In this document: positions 14,234 to 22,848 of the stretch, piece after piece
Layout of the letters: the number at the start of each line of letters is the position of its first letter
Position numbering within the stretch: the stretch's first letter is position 1
From: Verrucomicrobiota bacterium JB023
GTDB taxonomy: Bacteria > Verrucomicrobiota > Verrucomicrobiia > Verrucomicrobiales > Akkermansiaceae
Direction of reading: 5' to 3'
Assembly: GCA_030673895.1 (NCBI GenBank)
Contig: JAUTCR010000051.1
Location: 1-32,295 of the forward strand
Length of the DNA stretch: 32,295 nucleotides
The notes under the pieces: generated by a model
Told to the model about the DNA's origin: nothing
The model's database searches: none
The model's input: the letters and a program-made list of their open reading frames with translations, nothing else
Position numbers and translations under genes: made by a program

Positions 14234-15932
14234 CTTGGTGGATCGTCAGTTGAGGGAATGGGATGCCCCAGCCGTTTTCATTGCAGGCATCCAAGCAAGC
14301 CTGTTGCAATGCTCTTTCGATATTGAATCGCTTAGACGCGGCTTCTCCCGTCACCTTGGCCACCACCAGATAATCGAGCGAAGACGCACCGGCTTGCTTG
14401 AAGGCAGAGAAGGTGGCCAGGATCTCCTCCTCCGGGAGGAACTCGAGGAGCTTCTCCCGAATCTTGGCAGCGAAGGTGGTGGCTACCAAGTTGTAGTCCA
14501 AGTGCTGATGCTTGTAGTCGATCCCAAAGGTGCTCGCGAGGGCGTAACCCGTTTTGTAGTTGGTCGGATTCATCGACAGGTAATCACCAGTCGGGATGGT
14601 CTTGATCTGCCCGCCCAGGTCTTGAATGCGCACTCGCTCCGGACTCTGGAAAATCACTTGGCCGAAGGTACCGTCAGAGAGCGAAACCCAGTCGCCTTTC
14701 TCGGTCACGAACCAAGGCTCCTCGTCTTCCTCGTGGCGCATGCGCAGTGTGGCCAGCTCATCGATGGTGATCCGGCGAGCACTATTGGACAAAGCCGGAT
14801 TCTCCAAGAGCGGGTAGAAGCTGAGTGAGCGGACCTCGTAAGGTAGCCCCTCGTAGGTGACCCGCTCACCTTGGCGAACAGGCCCGAGGTTCAGAAGAAG
14901 CTGAACCTTCTCATAGGAGCGGAAGATGGTTTCCTTGGCTCCCCAGAGGATTCCGAGAATGATGAGGATGGTGAGGGTGACGAGGAGCCAATCGTCAAAT
15001 AGCATAAAGACCAGGAAGGCGACACCGATGGCCACACCGAAGCGGAAGATGGTGAACAGCAGCTCGGCGAGGCGGAATGCCAGGGTGCTTCCCGCCTTCC
15101 GGCCCTTGCCCAGTCGACGGAACATGCGCCGCTGGATGCCATTCAGTAACCAAAACAAACCCAGGGAGAGAACCACCGCAAGCAAGAGGCTCCGCCCCCT
15201 CCCGGTAAGAAACGTCTTGGTCCCCTGCCCAATCCGCTCGTAGATAGGAAGGGTATTCTCCCGAATTTCCTTAACCTGTAGCTCGGTCGCAGTGAGGTCG
15301 GCCTCGACGCGGGTGAGGTCGTTGCGGAGATCCTTTTCGATATCATCAAAAAGCTCGCGGAGCTGCTCGTCTTCAACCAGAGCAGCCGATTGCTGGACCT
15401 TGGAAAGGGACTTGCCCAAACGCTCTTTCTTCGAACTGAGGTCATCGACCTCAGTGGTGAGTTCGGTCAATTTGCGGGTGGATTCGGTCGTCTCCCGCAC
15501 CTCGTCGAGGAGCGGATCGAGAAGCATCTTAAAATCTCGGCTGAAATTGAGCTCATCCTCCTCGTCCTCGGCGGAGACCACGAAGCTGTCCCCTTGCGCG
15601 ACCTCTCTAATGCGCTCACGCACAGCGCCCAAATTCTCGGTCAATTTCGTGAGCGCCGCTTCGGCCTTCACAAGGGCCTCCTCATCCGGGGGATCGGCGG
15701 CTTTGAGCTCGTCCAGCTTCTCTCGCGCCTCATTCTGCTCCTGCCGGAGGACCCGGTAGGATTCCAGGATGCCTCCGAGGTCGGAGAGAGCCATCTCATC
15801 TCTTTTTTGCACCTTCTCTGCATCCGATTCCTCCTCGTTAGCCGCGCCATCGCTTTGGGCGGAGAGTGGCTGAAATGCCAACAAGAGCATTAGGATGAGA
15901 AGGTCAAAGCTGGTCCGACGAGTCTTGGCCAT
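14226..15932 (-). CDS. mechanosensitive ion channel family protein with periplasmic coiled coil
   Basis: The 568-residue protein starts with a signal peptide (1-26, cleavage near LSA-QS). A long charged, heptad-like region (about 35-225) follows and is probably a periplasmic coiled coil. Three hydrophobic helices lie near 248-264, 288-311 and 314-331. The C-terminal cytoplasmic part starts with an MscS-like beta region (RQGERVTYEGLPYEV) and a GDWVSLSDGTFGQV segment. The layout recalls large MscS/MscK-type channels that relieve turgor on osmotic downshift. The ATG at 15932 is preferred; a GTG six codons upstream is possible. It stands alone between convergent pheS and the divergent unit at 16042. 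Confidence 0.75.
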   Translation of the reverse strand: MAKTRRTSFDLLILMLLLAFQPLSAQSDGAANEEESDAEKVQKRDEMALSDLGGILESYRVLRQEQNEAREKLDELKAADPPDEEALVKAEAALTKLTENLGAVRERIREVAQGDSFVVSAEDEEDELNFSRDFKMLLDPLLDEVRETTESTRKLTELTTEVDDLSSKKERLGKSLSKVQQSAALVEDEQLRELFDDIEKDLRNDLTRVEADLTATELQVKEIRENTLPIYERIGQGTKTFLTGRGRSLLLAVVLSLGLFWLLNGIQRRMFRRLGKGRKAGSTLAFRLAELLFTIFRFGVAIGVAFLVFMLFDDWLLVTLTILIILGILWGAKETIFRSYEKVQLLLNLGPVRQGERVTYEGLPYEVRSLSFYPLLENPALSNSARRITIDELATLRMRHEEDEEPWFVTEKGDWVSLSDGTFGQVIFQSPERVRIQDLGGQIKTIPTGDYLSMNPTNYKTGYALASTFGIDYKHQHLDYNLVATTFAAKIREKLLEFLPEEEILATFSAFKQAGASSLDYLVVAKVTGEAASKRFNIERALQQACLDACNENGWGIPFPQLTIHQGS

Positions 15933-15982
15933 GCCGTCAAGGAAGCGCACATCGGGCCAACGTCCACCGTAAAATCTGACAG

Positions 15983-16003
15983 ACGGGGGGACGAATTCCC
16001 CGT
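15983..16003. other. GC-rich hairpin in divergent intergenic region
   Basis: ACGGGG and CCCCGT can pair around a nine-base loop in the 109-bp gap between the divergent channel gene and the secreted-protein gene. A TTGACC hexamer (16004-16009) follows directly on the plus strand and could be a -35 element, but the matching -10 (TAGCCT, 16027-16032) is poor. The hairpin may be a regulator site or part of a 5' leader on the minus strand. Confidence 0.25.
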
Positions 16004-16041
16004 TTGACCTAACGCGGCGGGGCCATTAGCCTCACCCCTTG

Positions 16042-16725
16042 ATGAAGGGAATCCATCTCGCAATCACCCTCCTCAGCTTTTCCATTTTCGGCACGGCTGC
16101 GGAGCAAAATTTCTGGGAGCAAATCAATCACAATGTCCGCGTAATGAGGCACGAGGACGGAACCAGGACCGAGTACTGGCGCTCCAATGATGAGACGAAG
16201 CTACGCAAAACCCGTTACTCCGATGTCCGGGGGGGCAAGGCTGCTCTGCTCACCACGACGGACTATGCGATGGATAAAAAAGGCAATCCGCTTTCCTGCC
16301 GGATTTATGATGGAAAAGGCAATTGCCTCTTCAAAGTCGCTTACGGCTATCACAAGCGCACCGGTCGCCTGGTGGCGGAGGACATGTTCGATGCCCGCAC
16401 TCCCAAGGTGGATCCTTCCACCGGCAAGGAAGTCCCCGTCCGGAGGATCTACTGGTTCTATGATGCCAACGGAAACAAATCGAAGCCCATCTCGTTTGTC
16501 TTCCGGGCTGGCAAGCGGGCCGAAGATGAATTCGGACCCAAGACGGCTCCGGAGTTCGACCGCAAGGGCTTGGAAAACTACGAGCGCGAGGATCGGGAAG
16601 TGGAGCCCACCTTCCCCTTCGATAATCCCTATAATCCCAGTCTGCAGAATGCGGCTGAGCCTCGCCAAGACGACTTCCTCAATAGCGAGCCGCCGCCCCT
16701 GCCCCCTCTGCGCGGCGACCGTTAA
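16042..16725 (+). CDS. secreted protein of unknown function
   Basis: I do not recognise this 227-residue protein. It has a signal peptide (about 1-20, with FGTAA-EQ at the likely cleavage site). The centre (about 30-160) is rich in aromatic and charged residues and repeats a DxxG pattern (YAMDKKGNPL, YDGKGN, YDANGNK). This recalls YD/RHS-like or MORN-like beta strands, but no repeat family is certain. The C-terminal 60 residues are acidic and proline-rich. A TTG one codon upstream is a less likely start. The next gene starts 9 bp after the stop, which points to a shared transcript that also includes the photolyase. Confidence 0.7.
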   Translation: MKGIHLAITLLSFSIFGTAAEQNFWEQINHNVRVMRHEDGTRTEYWRSNDETKLRKTRYSDVRGGKAALLTTTDYAMDKKGNPLSCRIYDGKGNCLFKVAYGYHKRTGRLVAEDMFDARTPKVDPSTGKEVPVRRIYWFYDANGNKSKPISFVFRAGKRAEDEFGPKTAPEFDRKGLENYEREDREVEPTFPFDNPYNPSLQNAAEPRQDDFLNSEPPPLPPLRGDR

Positions 16726-16734
16726 TCCCGGCGC

Positions 16735-17871
16735 ATGAAACCCGCTCCCCTCCTGGCCACGCTGGTCATTCTGGCGATCGTGGCCAGCCTGATCATTTGG
16801 AACACGAAGGCTCCTCCGCGGGATAGCTTGGATCCCGCTCCCTTGCCGCCTTCGGACGACTTTTTCGGCGATATTGAGGAGCCCGGCCCCGTGGTTCTAC
16901 TCGAGGGACCTCTCGTGCCCCACGAGGACATGGTTCAATTCGTCGAGAAGCACCTCAAGCGCCGCTTCCGGAAGCCTCCCGTCTTCACCCCGGTGCCCGC
17001 CATCGAGATCATCGAGCGGGAAAAAGAGCTGCTATCCGCTTGGGATCGACTGGAGGAGACTGGCCGGTTCTTCGAGGCAATGGGATGGAATCATGAGTTC
17101 ACGCCACTACTTGATAACTTGATCACCATCCGCGTGGGGGAAGTGCGCGGCTACCTCAATGGAGAGGAGAACTGGATCCTGCATGACTTCCAGCCGGACG
17201 ATCCCAGGGATCAGGTCGCTCTCGTCGAGCTCCTTGCCCGCCGCCTGGCTACCGAGCAATTGCCTCCCCTCCCCCCTCAAGCAGCGCCGGCCACCATCCT
17301 GGCCCGCCAGCACTTGATCGCCACCCTGGGCGTCTCCACGCGCAAGGCCTTCGATAAGACCCTTCCTCCCTCCAAGCCGTCGCTACACGAGAACATCCGC
17401 GAGAGCTTGATGATGAGCGTGCCGGTCTTTTTCTATGAACTAGCCAGCTATCCCGAGTTTCAGATTCTCCCCCACCTCAAGAGACCGGAGGTGCCGCTCG
17501 CGTTCACCGACCGCGAGGCCGCCAATGATGCCCATGCCCTTCTTCAACTCCCCGAGCAGAAGCCGACCTTCACGCAATACTCTTTCGGTCCGACCATTCT
17601 CCACATCCTCCTCTATCAAAGCGAAGAGCCGAACAGCGTCCGTCCTCTCGCCGCGACGTTGCGCGGTGACAAGCTTGAAGAAAATGAAGAGGGCTTCCTC
17701 TGGACCCTGGTCTTCAGCAATGCGGATGCCGCCCGCCAAGTTCATCAAGTGCTCTCCCAATCTCCCACCGAGCCGACAAAGCCACCCCGCCGCTACGAGC
17801 AACAAGGCAATGAAGTGACGATTGCGGTGGCGCTGCCGACCGAAGACGGCGAAAACTTGCCGACTCGCTAA
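16735..17871 (+). CDS. membrane-anchored protein of unknown function
   Basis: This 378-residue protein is not recognised. It has one N-terminal membrane helix (about 7-22), then a proline- and acid-rich linker (about 25-60). The rest is soluble and mostly helical, with no cysteine motif or clear catalytic signature. It would face the periplasm. It follows the secreted protein by 9 bp and precedes the photolyase by 18 bp, so the three probably form one unit. The codon use and composition match the neighbours, which argues for a real gene. Confidence 0.68.
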   Translation: MKPAPLLATLVILAIVASLIIWNTKAPPRDSLDPAPLPPSDDFFGDIEEPGPVVLLEGPLVPHEDMVQFVEKHLKRRFRKPPVFTPVPAIEIIEREKELLSAWDRLEETGRFFEAMGWNHEFTPLLDNLITIRVGEVRGYLNGEENWILHDFQPDDPRDQVALVELLARRLATEQLPPLPPQAAPATILARQHLIATLGVSTRKAFDKTLPPSKPSLHENIRESLMMSVPVFFYELASYPEFQILPHLKRPEVPLAFTDREAANDAHALLQLPEQKPTFTQYSFGPTILHILLYQSEEPNSVRPLAATLRGDKLEENEEGFLWTLVFSNADAARQVHQVLSQSPTEPTKPPRRYEQQGNEVTIAVALPTEDGENLPTR

Positions 17872-17889
17872 TCGCGTGCAAGTTGGCCT

Positions 17890-19386
17890 ATGCCCGCCGA
17901 CGCGACCCTCGTCTTCCCCCATCAGCTTTTCGGCAATCATCCCGCCATCTCCCCGGGCCGCCCCGTGTACCTCCTCGAAGACCCCCTATTCTTCGGCACC
18001 GACCGGCATCAACCGCTGCCCCGCATCCATCCTCACAAGCGCACCCTGCACCGTGCCAGCCTCCTGGCCTACCAGGACGAATTGGAGGAAGAAGGCCACC
18101 GGGTCATCCACCTGCGCCTCCCCGCGCAAGAGGCCACCACCGCAGACCTTCTCGCCAAGCTGCCCCTTGCCTCCCTCAAGCGCATCCATTTGTGTGACCC
18201 GGCTGACTACCTGGTCGAGCGACGACTTCGCCGCTTCGCGAAAAAGCACGGTCTCGAACTCATCATTTCGGATTCCCCCAATTTCCTCTCTCCGCCCGAC
18301 TTCCTTGACCAACAATTTCCGGAAGGAAAAAAGCCCTTCATGGCTCGCTTCTACCAAAAGCAGAGACAGCGAATGGGCATCCTCATGGATGATGGCGAAC
18401 CCGTCGGCGGCCAATACTCCTTCGATGAAGAAAACCGGAAAAAGCTGCCGAAGAACCATGCGGTCCCCGCTCCCGGTGAGGCTCAGACCTCAAGCTACCT
18501 CACCGACGCCCAGTCTTGGGTCGAGGAGCGATTTGGCGAAGCGGACGGCCTGCCCGACTTCCCCTACCCCGTCACCCGGCAGCAGGCCGTAGCTTGGCTG
18601 GACAAGTTTCTCGCTGAGCGCTTCCGTGAATTCGGCCCCTATGAAGATGCCATCAGTCGACAGCATCGCATCCTCTTTCACTCGGTCCTCACTCCCTGCC
18701 TCAACATCGGGCTCCTCTCTCCCAACGAGGTGGTCGAGAAGGCTTTGGCATACGGTCAAGATGGCCGCCGCAAGATTCCGCTCAACTCGCTGGAAGGATT
18801 CATCCGGCAAGTGATTGGTTGGCGGGAATTCATGAAGGCGATGTATGACCGGAAGGGCGTGACCATGCGAACCAGAAACTACTGGGACTTCAGTAGAAAG
18901 ATGCCCTCTTCCTTCTACGATGGCACCACGGGCATCCCCCCCATTGACGACACCATTGCCCGGGTCCGCGAGACCGGCTACTGCCACCACATCGAGCGCC
19001 TGATGGTGCTGGGCAATTTCATGCTGCTCTGCCGCATCCATCCCGACGAGGTGTACCGCTGGTTCATGGAGCTCTTTATCGATGCCTATGACTGGGTCAT
19101 GGTCCCGAATGTCTATGGCATGTCTCAATTCGCCGATGGCGGACTCTTCACCACCAAGCCTTACCTATCCGGCTCCAACTACATTCGCAAAATGTCCGAC
19201 TACGGTACCGGGGACTGGTGCCCGGTCTGGGATGGTCTCTATTGGACCTTCATCGGAGATCACTCGGACTTCTTCGAAAGCAATCACCGCCTGGCCATGA
19301 TGGCCCGCACCTATCAGAAGATGGCCGAAGAGAAGAGGGAGAGTCACCGGAAGCATGCCGAGGACTTTCTCTCGTCACTCGACTAA
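17890..19386 (+). CDS. FeS-BCP-type photolyase/cryptochrome lacking most cluster cysteines
   Basis: The 498-residue flavoprotein belongs to the bacterial cryptochrome/(6-4) photolyase (PhrB, FeS-BCP) group. The N-terminal Rossmann-type domain covers about 1-130. The helical FAD-binding part includes IGWREFMKAMY (309-319), HHIERLMVLGNF (366-377) and DAYDWVMVPNVYGMSQFADGG (398-418). In characterised relatives four cysteines hold a 4Fe-4S cluster. Here the first appears to be P351, the YCxxC pair is replaced by YGTG (438-441), and only C444 before WDGLYW remains; the loop between is also about ten residues shorter. The alignment is from memory of the family. The protein may repair UV lesions or act as a light sensor. 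It ends an apparent three-gene unit. Confidence 0.88.
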   Translation: MPADATLVFPHQLFGNHPAISPGRPVYLLEDPLFFGTDRHQPLPRIHPHKRTLHRASLLAYQDELEEEGHRVIHLRLPAQEATTADLLAKLPLASLKRIHLCDPADYLVERRLRRFAKKHGLELIISDSPNFLSPPDFLDQQFPEGKKPFMARFYQKQRQRMGILMDDGEPVGGQYSFDEENRKKLPKNHAVPAPGEAQTSSYLTDAQSWVEERFGEADGLPDFPYPVTRQQAVAWLDKFLAERFREFGPYEDAISRQHRILFHSVLTPCLNIGLLSPNEVVEKALAYGQDGRRKIPLNSLEGFIRQVIGWREFMKAMYDRKGVTMRTRNYWDFSRKMPSSFYDGTTGIPPIDDTIARVRETGYCHHIERLMVLGNFMLLCRIHPDEVYRWFMELFIDAYDWVMVPNVYGMSQFADGGLFTTKPYLSGSNYIRKMSDYGTGDWCPVWDGLYWTFIGDHSDFFESNHRLAMMARTYQKMAEEKRESHRKHAEDFLSSLD

Positions 19387-19419
19387 CAACCCTCCGCACC
19401 CAGGCACCCTAACAACAGG

Positions 19420-19887
19420 TCAAGCAGCCTCGAAGCCGGTATCATCCCGTAGAGAACCTCCGTCGGCAGCGGCAGTCGCCAGCTCATCGCAGCGCTCGTT
19501 CTCCGCGTGGCCATCATGGCCTTTGACCCAATGCCAGCTCACCTCATGCTTTTGCCTCAGACGGTCCAGTTCCTGCCAGAGGTCGACATTGGCCAGCTTC
19601 TCGCCCTTGCCTCTCTTCCAGCCTTTCTTCTTCCAGCCTTCGATCCACTTCTTGTTATTCGCATCGACGAGGTATTTGGAGTCGGAATAGAGCATCACTT
19701 GGCAAGGTCTCGTCAAGGAAGCGAGACCTGCAATGGCCGCCATTAGCTCCATCCGGTTGTTCGTCGTCTTGCGATAACCTTCGCTCAGTTCCTTGGTCCA
19801 GGTTCCGGACCTCATGACGACTCCGTATCCCCCTTTTCCCGGATTCCCCCGGCAAGCTCCATCGGTATAGATTTCAACCTTCGTCAT
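19420..19887 (-). CDS. rnhA: ribonuclease HI
   Basis: The 155-residue enzyme cuts the RNA strand of RNA-DNA hybrids, for example at replication primers and R-loops. The four metal-binding acidic residues are D9 (YTDGACRGNPG), E47 (NNRMEL), D69 (YSDSKYL) and D134 (ERCDELA), and the loop histidine is H124 in KGHDGH. A basic protrusion (KKWIEGWKKKGWKRGKG) that binds the hybrid is present as in E. coli. The ATG at 19887 lies inside the 3' end of the kinase gene, a 14-bp overlap that suggests translational coupling. Confidence 0.97.
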   Translation of the reverse strand: MTKVEIYTDGACRGNPGKGGYGVVMRSGTWTKELSEGYRKTTNNRMELMAAIAGLASLTRPCQVMLYSDSKYLVDANNKKWIEGWKKKGWKRGKGEKLANVDLWQELDRLRQKHEVSWHWVKGHDGHAENERCDELATAAADGGSLRDDTGFEAA

Positions 19888-21667
19888 TGATCAATTCTTC
19901 TTCCAGGCCCCGCCTCGTCGCATGCAGCCAGCTCTGCCAACTGCGCACGATGAAACGCGCCCGTCCAGCTGAATCCAGCTTCTTCAGCAAGTCATCCAAC
20001 CCTGCGAGCGACTCGCTAATTCCATCGACCGTCCAATCCCGCTGCCAATCGGGCTCCGCCTCCTCAAGTCGCTCGGCATCGCGGGCGATGCGGCCCGCCC
20101 ACTGCCGGTAGATGGCGAGTGACGCGCTTTCCCGCCCGGTTGACTCCTGAGCAGCCAGCGCGGCAAGAGCTTCCGCTGCCTGCCTGTCACCCTGCTCCCA
20201 ATTCTTCAGCGCCTTGGCAAAATAGAATAACGAACCCGTGCTACTTTCCGGCGGATTGGGTGGAAGCTCGATGAAAGGAAGACCGTTCCAGCCCTGGGCC
20301 AATTCCGTGAAGCCCTGTCGCAATTGGCTCTCGAGCCCCACCTTCCCGGCATGGCGGCCCAGCCGGCGAAAGTGAGCCCTCGCATCGGCCGAACGACCGT
20401 CCAAACCTGCCGCAACGCCAGCCTCGAAGCAGGCCCAGGAAGCAGTGGGCTCTGGAACCCCGGTCGACTTCCAGATGGCCGAAAAAGCCTCCTCGGAAGC
20501 ATTGAAGTGCCCCTCTGCGAGGAGCTTGCGCGCGTCCTGATACCGCTGCCCGATAGCCAGTTCCGCGCTTTGCTGGGTGGGAGGGAGAGCACTCGGCTCC
20601 GGCTCTTCGGCGACCTCCTGCTTGTCCCGCAGCGCTAGGACAAGCCCTCCAGAAAGAATGGCGAAGGCGAGCACGCAGGCGACCGCTATGGTCATCCCGT
20701 TGCCCTTCCTTCGTTGCCGCCGGCTCTGCAGCAGCGGGGCGTCAGCCGGGGCCCTCCCCTCCAAGGCATCGCGCAGAGCCGCCTTCATGTCTTCGTAGGA
20801 GCCAAACCGTTCCGCCGGGAGGAAAGCCATCGCTCGATCCACCGCATAGCCCGTGGCCTCACTGACGTGGGGAGCCATCTTCCTCAGCGGCAGCACTTGC
20901 TGCTTGGCCTCCCGAAGAACCTTGGTGCCCGTCGAAGAGGTCGAGATCGGAGGCTTCCCCGCCAAGGCATGGTAGAGACTCGCGCCGAGCGCATACATGT
21001 CGCTGCGAAAATCCTCCTCGGTCGCTCCGAGCGCCTCAGGAGAGGCGTAGTAGGGGGTCGCGAAAACTTCCTCTGCCTTGGCCCGCCCTCCTTGCGTGAC
21101 GAGGGAGAGACCGAAATCGACCAGCTTCACCGTGCCCTTTCCATTCACCAGAATATTCCCCGGCTTGATGTCGCGATGGATCAGGCCGGATTGCTTCGCA
21201 GCCTGCAGTCCCTCCACGACCTGGATGGCAATCTTGAGAATTTCTTTTTCGGGTAAAGGCTCCCCGCTCTCCATGCGCTTCTCGAGACTCTCCCCATTGA
21301 CCAGCTCCATCGCGATGTAGAAGCGACCGTGAGCGCGGCCAACGGTGTAAACCCGCACCACGTTGGGATGGCTTACCAAGGCGGTCAATTCAGCCTCTTT
21401 TTCAAACTGGGCAGCCCGGGTCTCGTCACCAGAATACTCTTCATTCAGCACCTTGAGGGCGACCTCTCGCCCAAGCGTCTGATCACGGGCCACGAAGACG
21501 ACACTCATCCCCCCAAACGCATGCCGACGGTCAAGCAGGTAGGGCCCGAAATCGATCTTAACCCGCACCTCGGTATCGCAGTTAGGGCAGCGGACACGGG
21601 CAAAAGGCGCCGCCGCCGTCACATCCATGACCGCCTCGCAGTTTCCACACTTCGCCAATTCAGACAT
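19874..21667 (-). CDS. zinc-ribbon Ser/Thr protein kinase with TPR-like C-terminus
   Basis: The 597-residue protein begins with a zinc ribbon (C7-x2-C10 and C27-x2-C30). A Hanks-type kinase domain follows (about 41-305). The ATP lysine is K72 in VALKVL, the catalytic loop is HRDIKPGN with D166, DFG is at 184-186, and an APE-like SPEAL follows. The glycine loop is FGGMSVVFVA. A basic linker leads to one membrane helix (about 325-346), and the 250-residue remainder is helical and TPR-like, probably periplasmic. A strong GGAGG lies about seven bases before the ATG. The substrate is unknown. The gene overlaps rnhA by 14 bp and is divergent from the SLBB gene. Confidence 0.92.
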   Translation of the reverse strand: MSELAKCGNCEAVMDVTAAAPFARVRCPNCDTEVRVKIDFGPYLLDRRHAFGGMSVVFVARDQTLGREVALKVLNEEYSGDETRAAQFEKEAELTALVSHPNVVRVYTVGRAHGRFYIAMELVNGESLEKRMESGEPLPEKEILKIAIQVVEGLQAAKQSGLIHRDIKPGNILVNGKGTVKLVDFGLSLVTQGGRAKAEEVFATPYYASPEALGATEEDFRSDMYALGASLYHALAGKPPISTSSTGTKVLREAKQQVLPLRKMAPHVSEATGYAVDRAMAFLPAERFGSYEDMKAALRDALEGRAPADAPLLQSRRQRRKGNGMTIAVACVLAFAILSGGLVLALRDKQEVAEEPEPSALPPTQQSAELAIGQRYQDARKLLAEGHFNASEEAFSAIWKSTGVPEPTASWACFEAGVAAGLDGRSADARAHFRRLGRHAGKVGLESQLRQGFTELAQGWNGLPFIELPPNPPESSTGSLFYFAKALKNWEQGDRQAAEALAALAAQESTGRESASLAIYRQWAGRIARDAERLEEAEPDWQRDWTVDGISESLAGLDDLLKKLDSAGRARFIVRSWQSWLHATRRGLEEELINDEG

Positions 21668-21804
21668 CCGACACCTCCAACCTGCCCCATGTCCCCTGAG
21701 GTGAAAAGCAAGAAGGCGTCTGAGAGGCAGCGCACTCCGTCAGCCCGTTCTCCCCGAAGATTGTTAGAGAGACGGATCGAGTCCTCCGTGACGGTGATCA
21801 TGCG

Positions 21805-22440
21805 ATGGAAGTTCTTCTCCGCTGTCTTTCTCTCATCCTCCTTGCCGCCACGGCCCAGGCGGCAGGCAGCCACCGTGCCCATATTGAGCTTCGGGTCCTC
21901 TCGGCTCCGCCGGAAGTTCAGAAAGAGCTCAATCGAATCTATCAGGTGGATCAAAACGGGTTCCTTACTGTGGAGGGAATTGGCCGAATCCAAACGTCCG
22001 AACAGTCACTCGTCGCTCTCGCCCGTCAGCTCGAAGCTCTCCTCCGCCGTAGGGAGAGCTGCTCTGAGGCGGTCGTTGTTCTCTGGCCAGCCTCCCCAGA
22101 TTCCACGGATGCGTTGGGTCCCAAGTTAATTACGGTGATCGGACTCGTCAGTATGCCGGGCCAGTTCGAGGTGGATGAAGGGATGACCGTGTCCCGTGCC
22201 CTTGATGCCGCAGGCGGTTTGTCGTCATCGCGAAGGAAGATATACGTTTATGTCTATCGAGATGGGAGACGCTATCTGCTCGATTACCCGGAGAACGAAA
22301 AACACCGAGCGGAAAGGCTCTACCCGGGCGACGTGATCGAGGTGCTTGAGCGGAAGACGGTCAGCGAAGCCATCGAGGAGGCTTGGGCGAGACAAGCGGC
22401 GGCCAAGAAGGAGCCGGGCGAGTCTCCCTCAGCGGATTGA
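21805..22440 (+). CDS. SLBB/polysaccharide-export-like periplasmic protein
   Basis: The 211-residue protein has a signal peptide (about 1-19, LLAATAQA-A). The first half resembles the N-terminal part of polysaccharide export proteins (YQVDQNGFLTVEGIGRI, 45-60, followed by a helix). A SLBB-like domain lies at about 110-185 (VIGLVSMPGQFEVDEGMTV, then ALDAAGGL and LYPGDVIEV). Full Wza-type proteins are longer and lipidated, so this is a reduced relative. It may take part in envelope polysaccharide handling, but no export cluster surrounds it. It stands alone, divergent from the kinase and convergent with the GGCT gene. Confidence 0.75.
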   Translation: MEVLLRCLSLILLAATAQAAGSHRAHIELRVLSAPPEVQKELNRIYQVDQNGFLTVEGIGRIQTSEQSLVALARQLEALLRRRESCSEAVVVLWPASPDSTDALGPKLITVIGLVSMPGQFEVDEGMTVSRALDAAGGLSSSRRKIYVYVYRDGRRYLLDYPENEKHRAERLYPGDVIEVLERKTVSEAIEEAWARQAAAKKEPGESPSAD

Positions 22441-22451
22441 AGCCGATATCC

Positions 22452-22832
22452 TCACAGCTTCACCGTGAGCCAATCGCCACTCATGACCACCTCATAGCGG
22501 TCGGTGCCCAGCTGCCATTCGTAGATCCAAGTTTCCAGCTCGTCGCCATTGTCCATCGCCACTTGGACGCGCACTCGCTGGTATTCCCCGTTCCGCTCGT
22601 CAGCCAGGCCCACCCCCTCGAACTCGTCGAGGCGGGCAAGCAACTCGTCATCCACCTCATAGACTTCGCCCACGACGCGCGCTCCGCCGCCCAGAACAAC
22701 CCCGGGGTACCAATCCACCTTGACCATCACTCCCTCGACCGAGCCGGAGCCAATGGCCTTGCCATCGGCCATTCGCCAAGCATTCGAGGCTCCAGGCCGG
22801 AGCGCACCATAGACGAAGATGAGGTGCTTCAT
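22452..22832 (-). CDS. gamma-glutamylcyclotransferase-fold (AIG2-like) protein
   Basis: The 126-residue protein has the substrate-loop motif FVYGALRPG (6-14) and the acid in LDEFEG, with E72 as the likely catalytic glutamate. The fold is that of GGCT/GGACT/AIG2 proteins, which release 5-oxoproline from gamma-glutamyl compounds. The precise substrate cannot be told. It follows obg by 16 bp on the same strand, so it is probably cotranscribed. Confidence 0.87.
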   Translation of the reverse strand: MKHLIFVYGALRPGASNAWRMADGKAIGSGSVEGVMVKVDWYPGVVLGGGARVVGEVYEVDDELLARLDEFEGVGLADERNGEYQRVRVQVAMDNGDELETWIYEWQLGTDRYEVVMSGDWLTVKL

Positions 22833-22848
22833 GCTTCAGGGAAATCGA

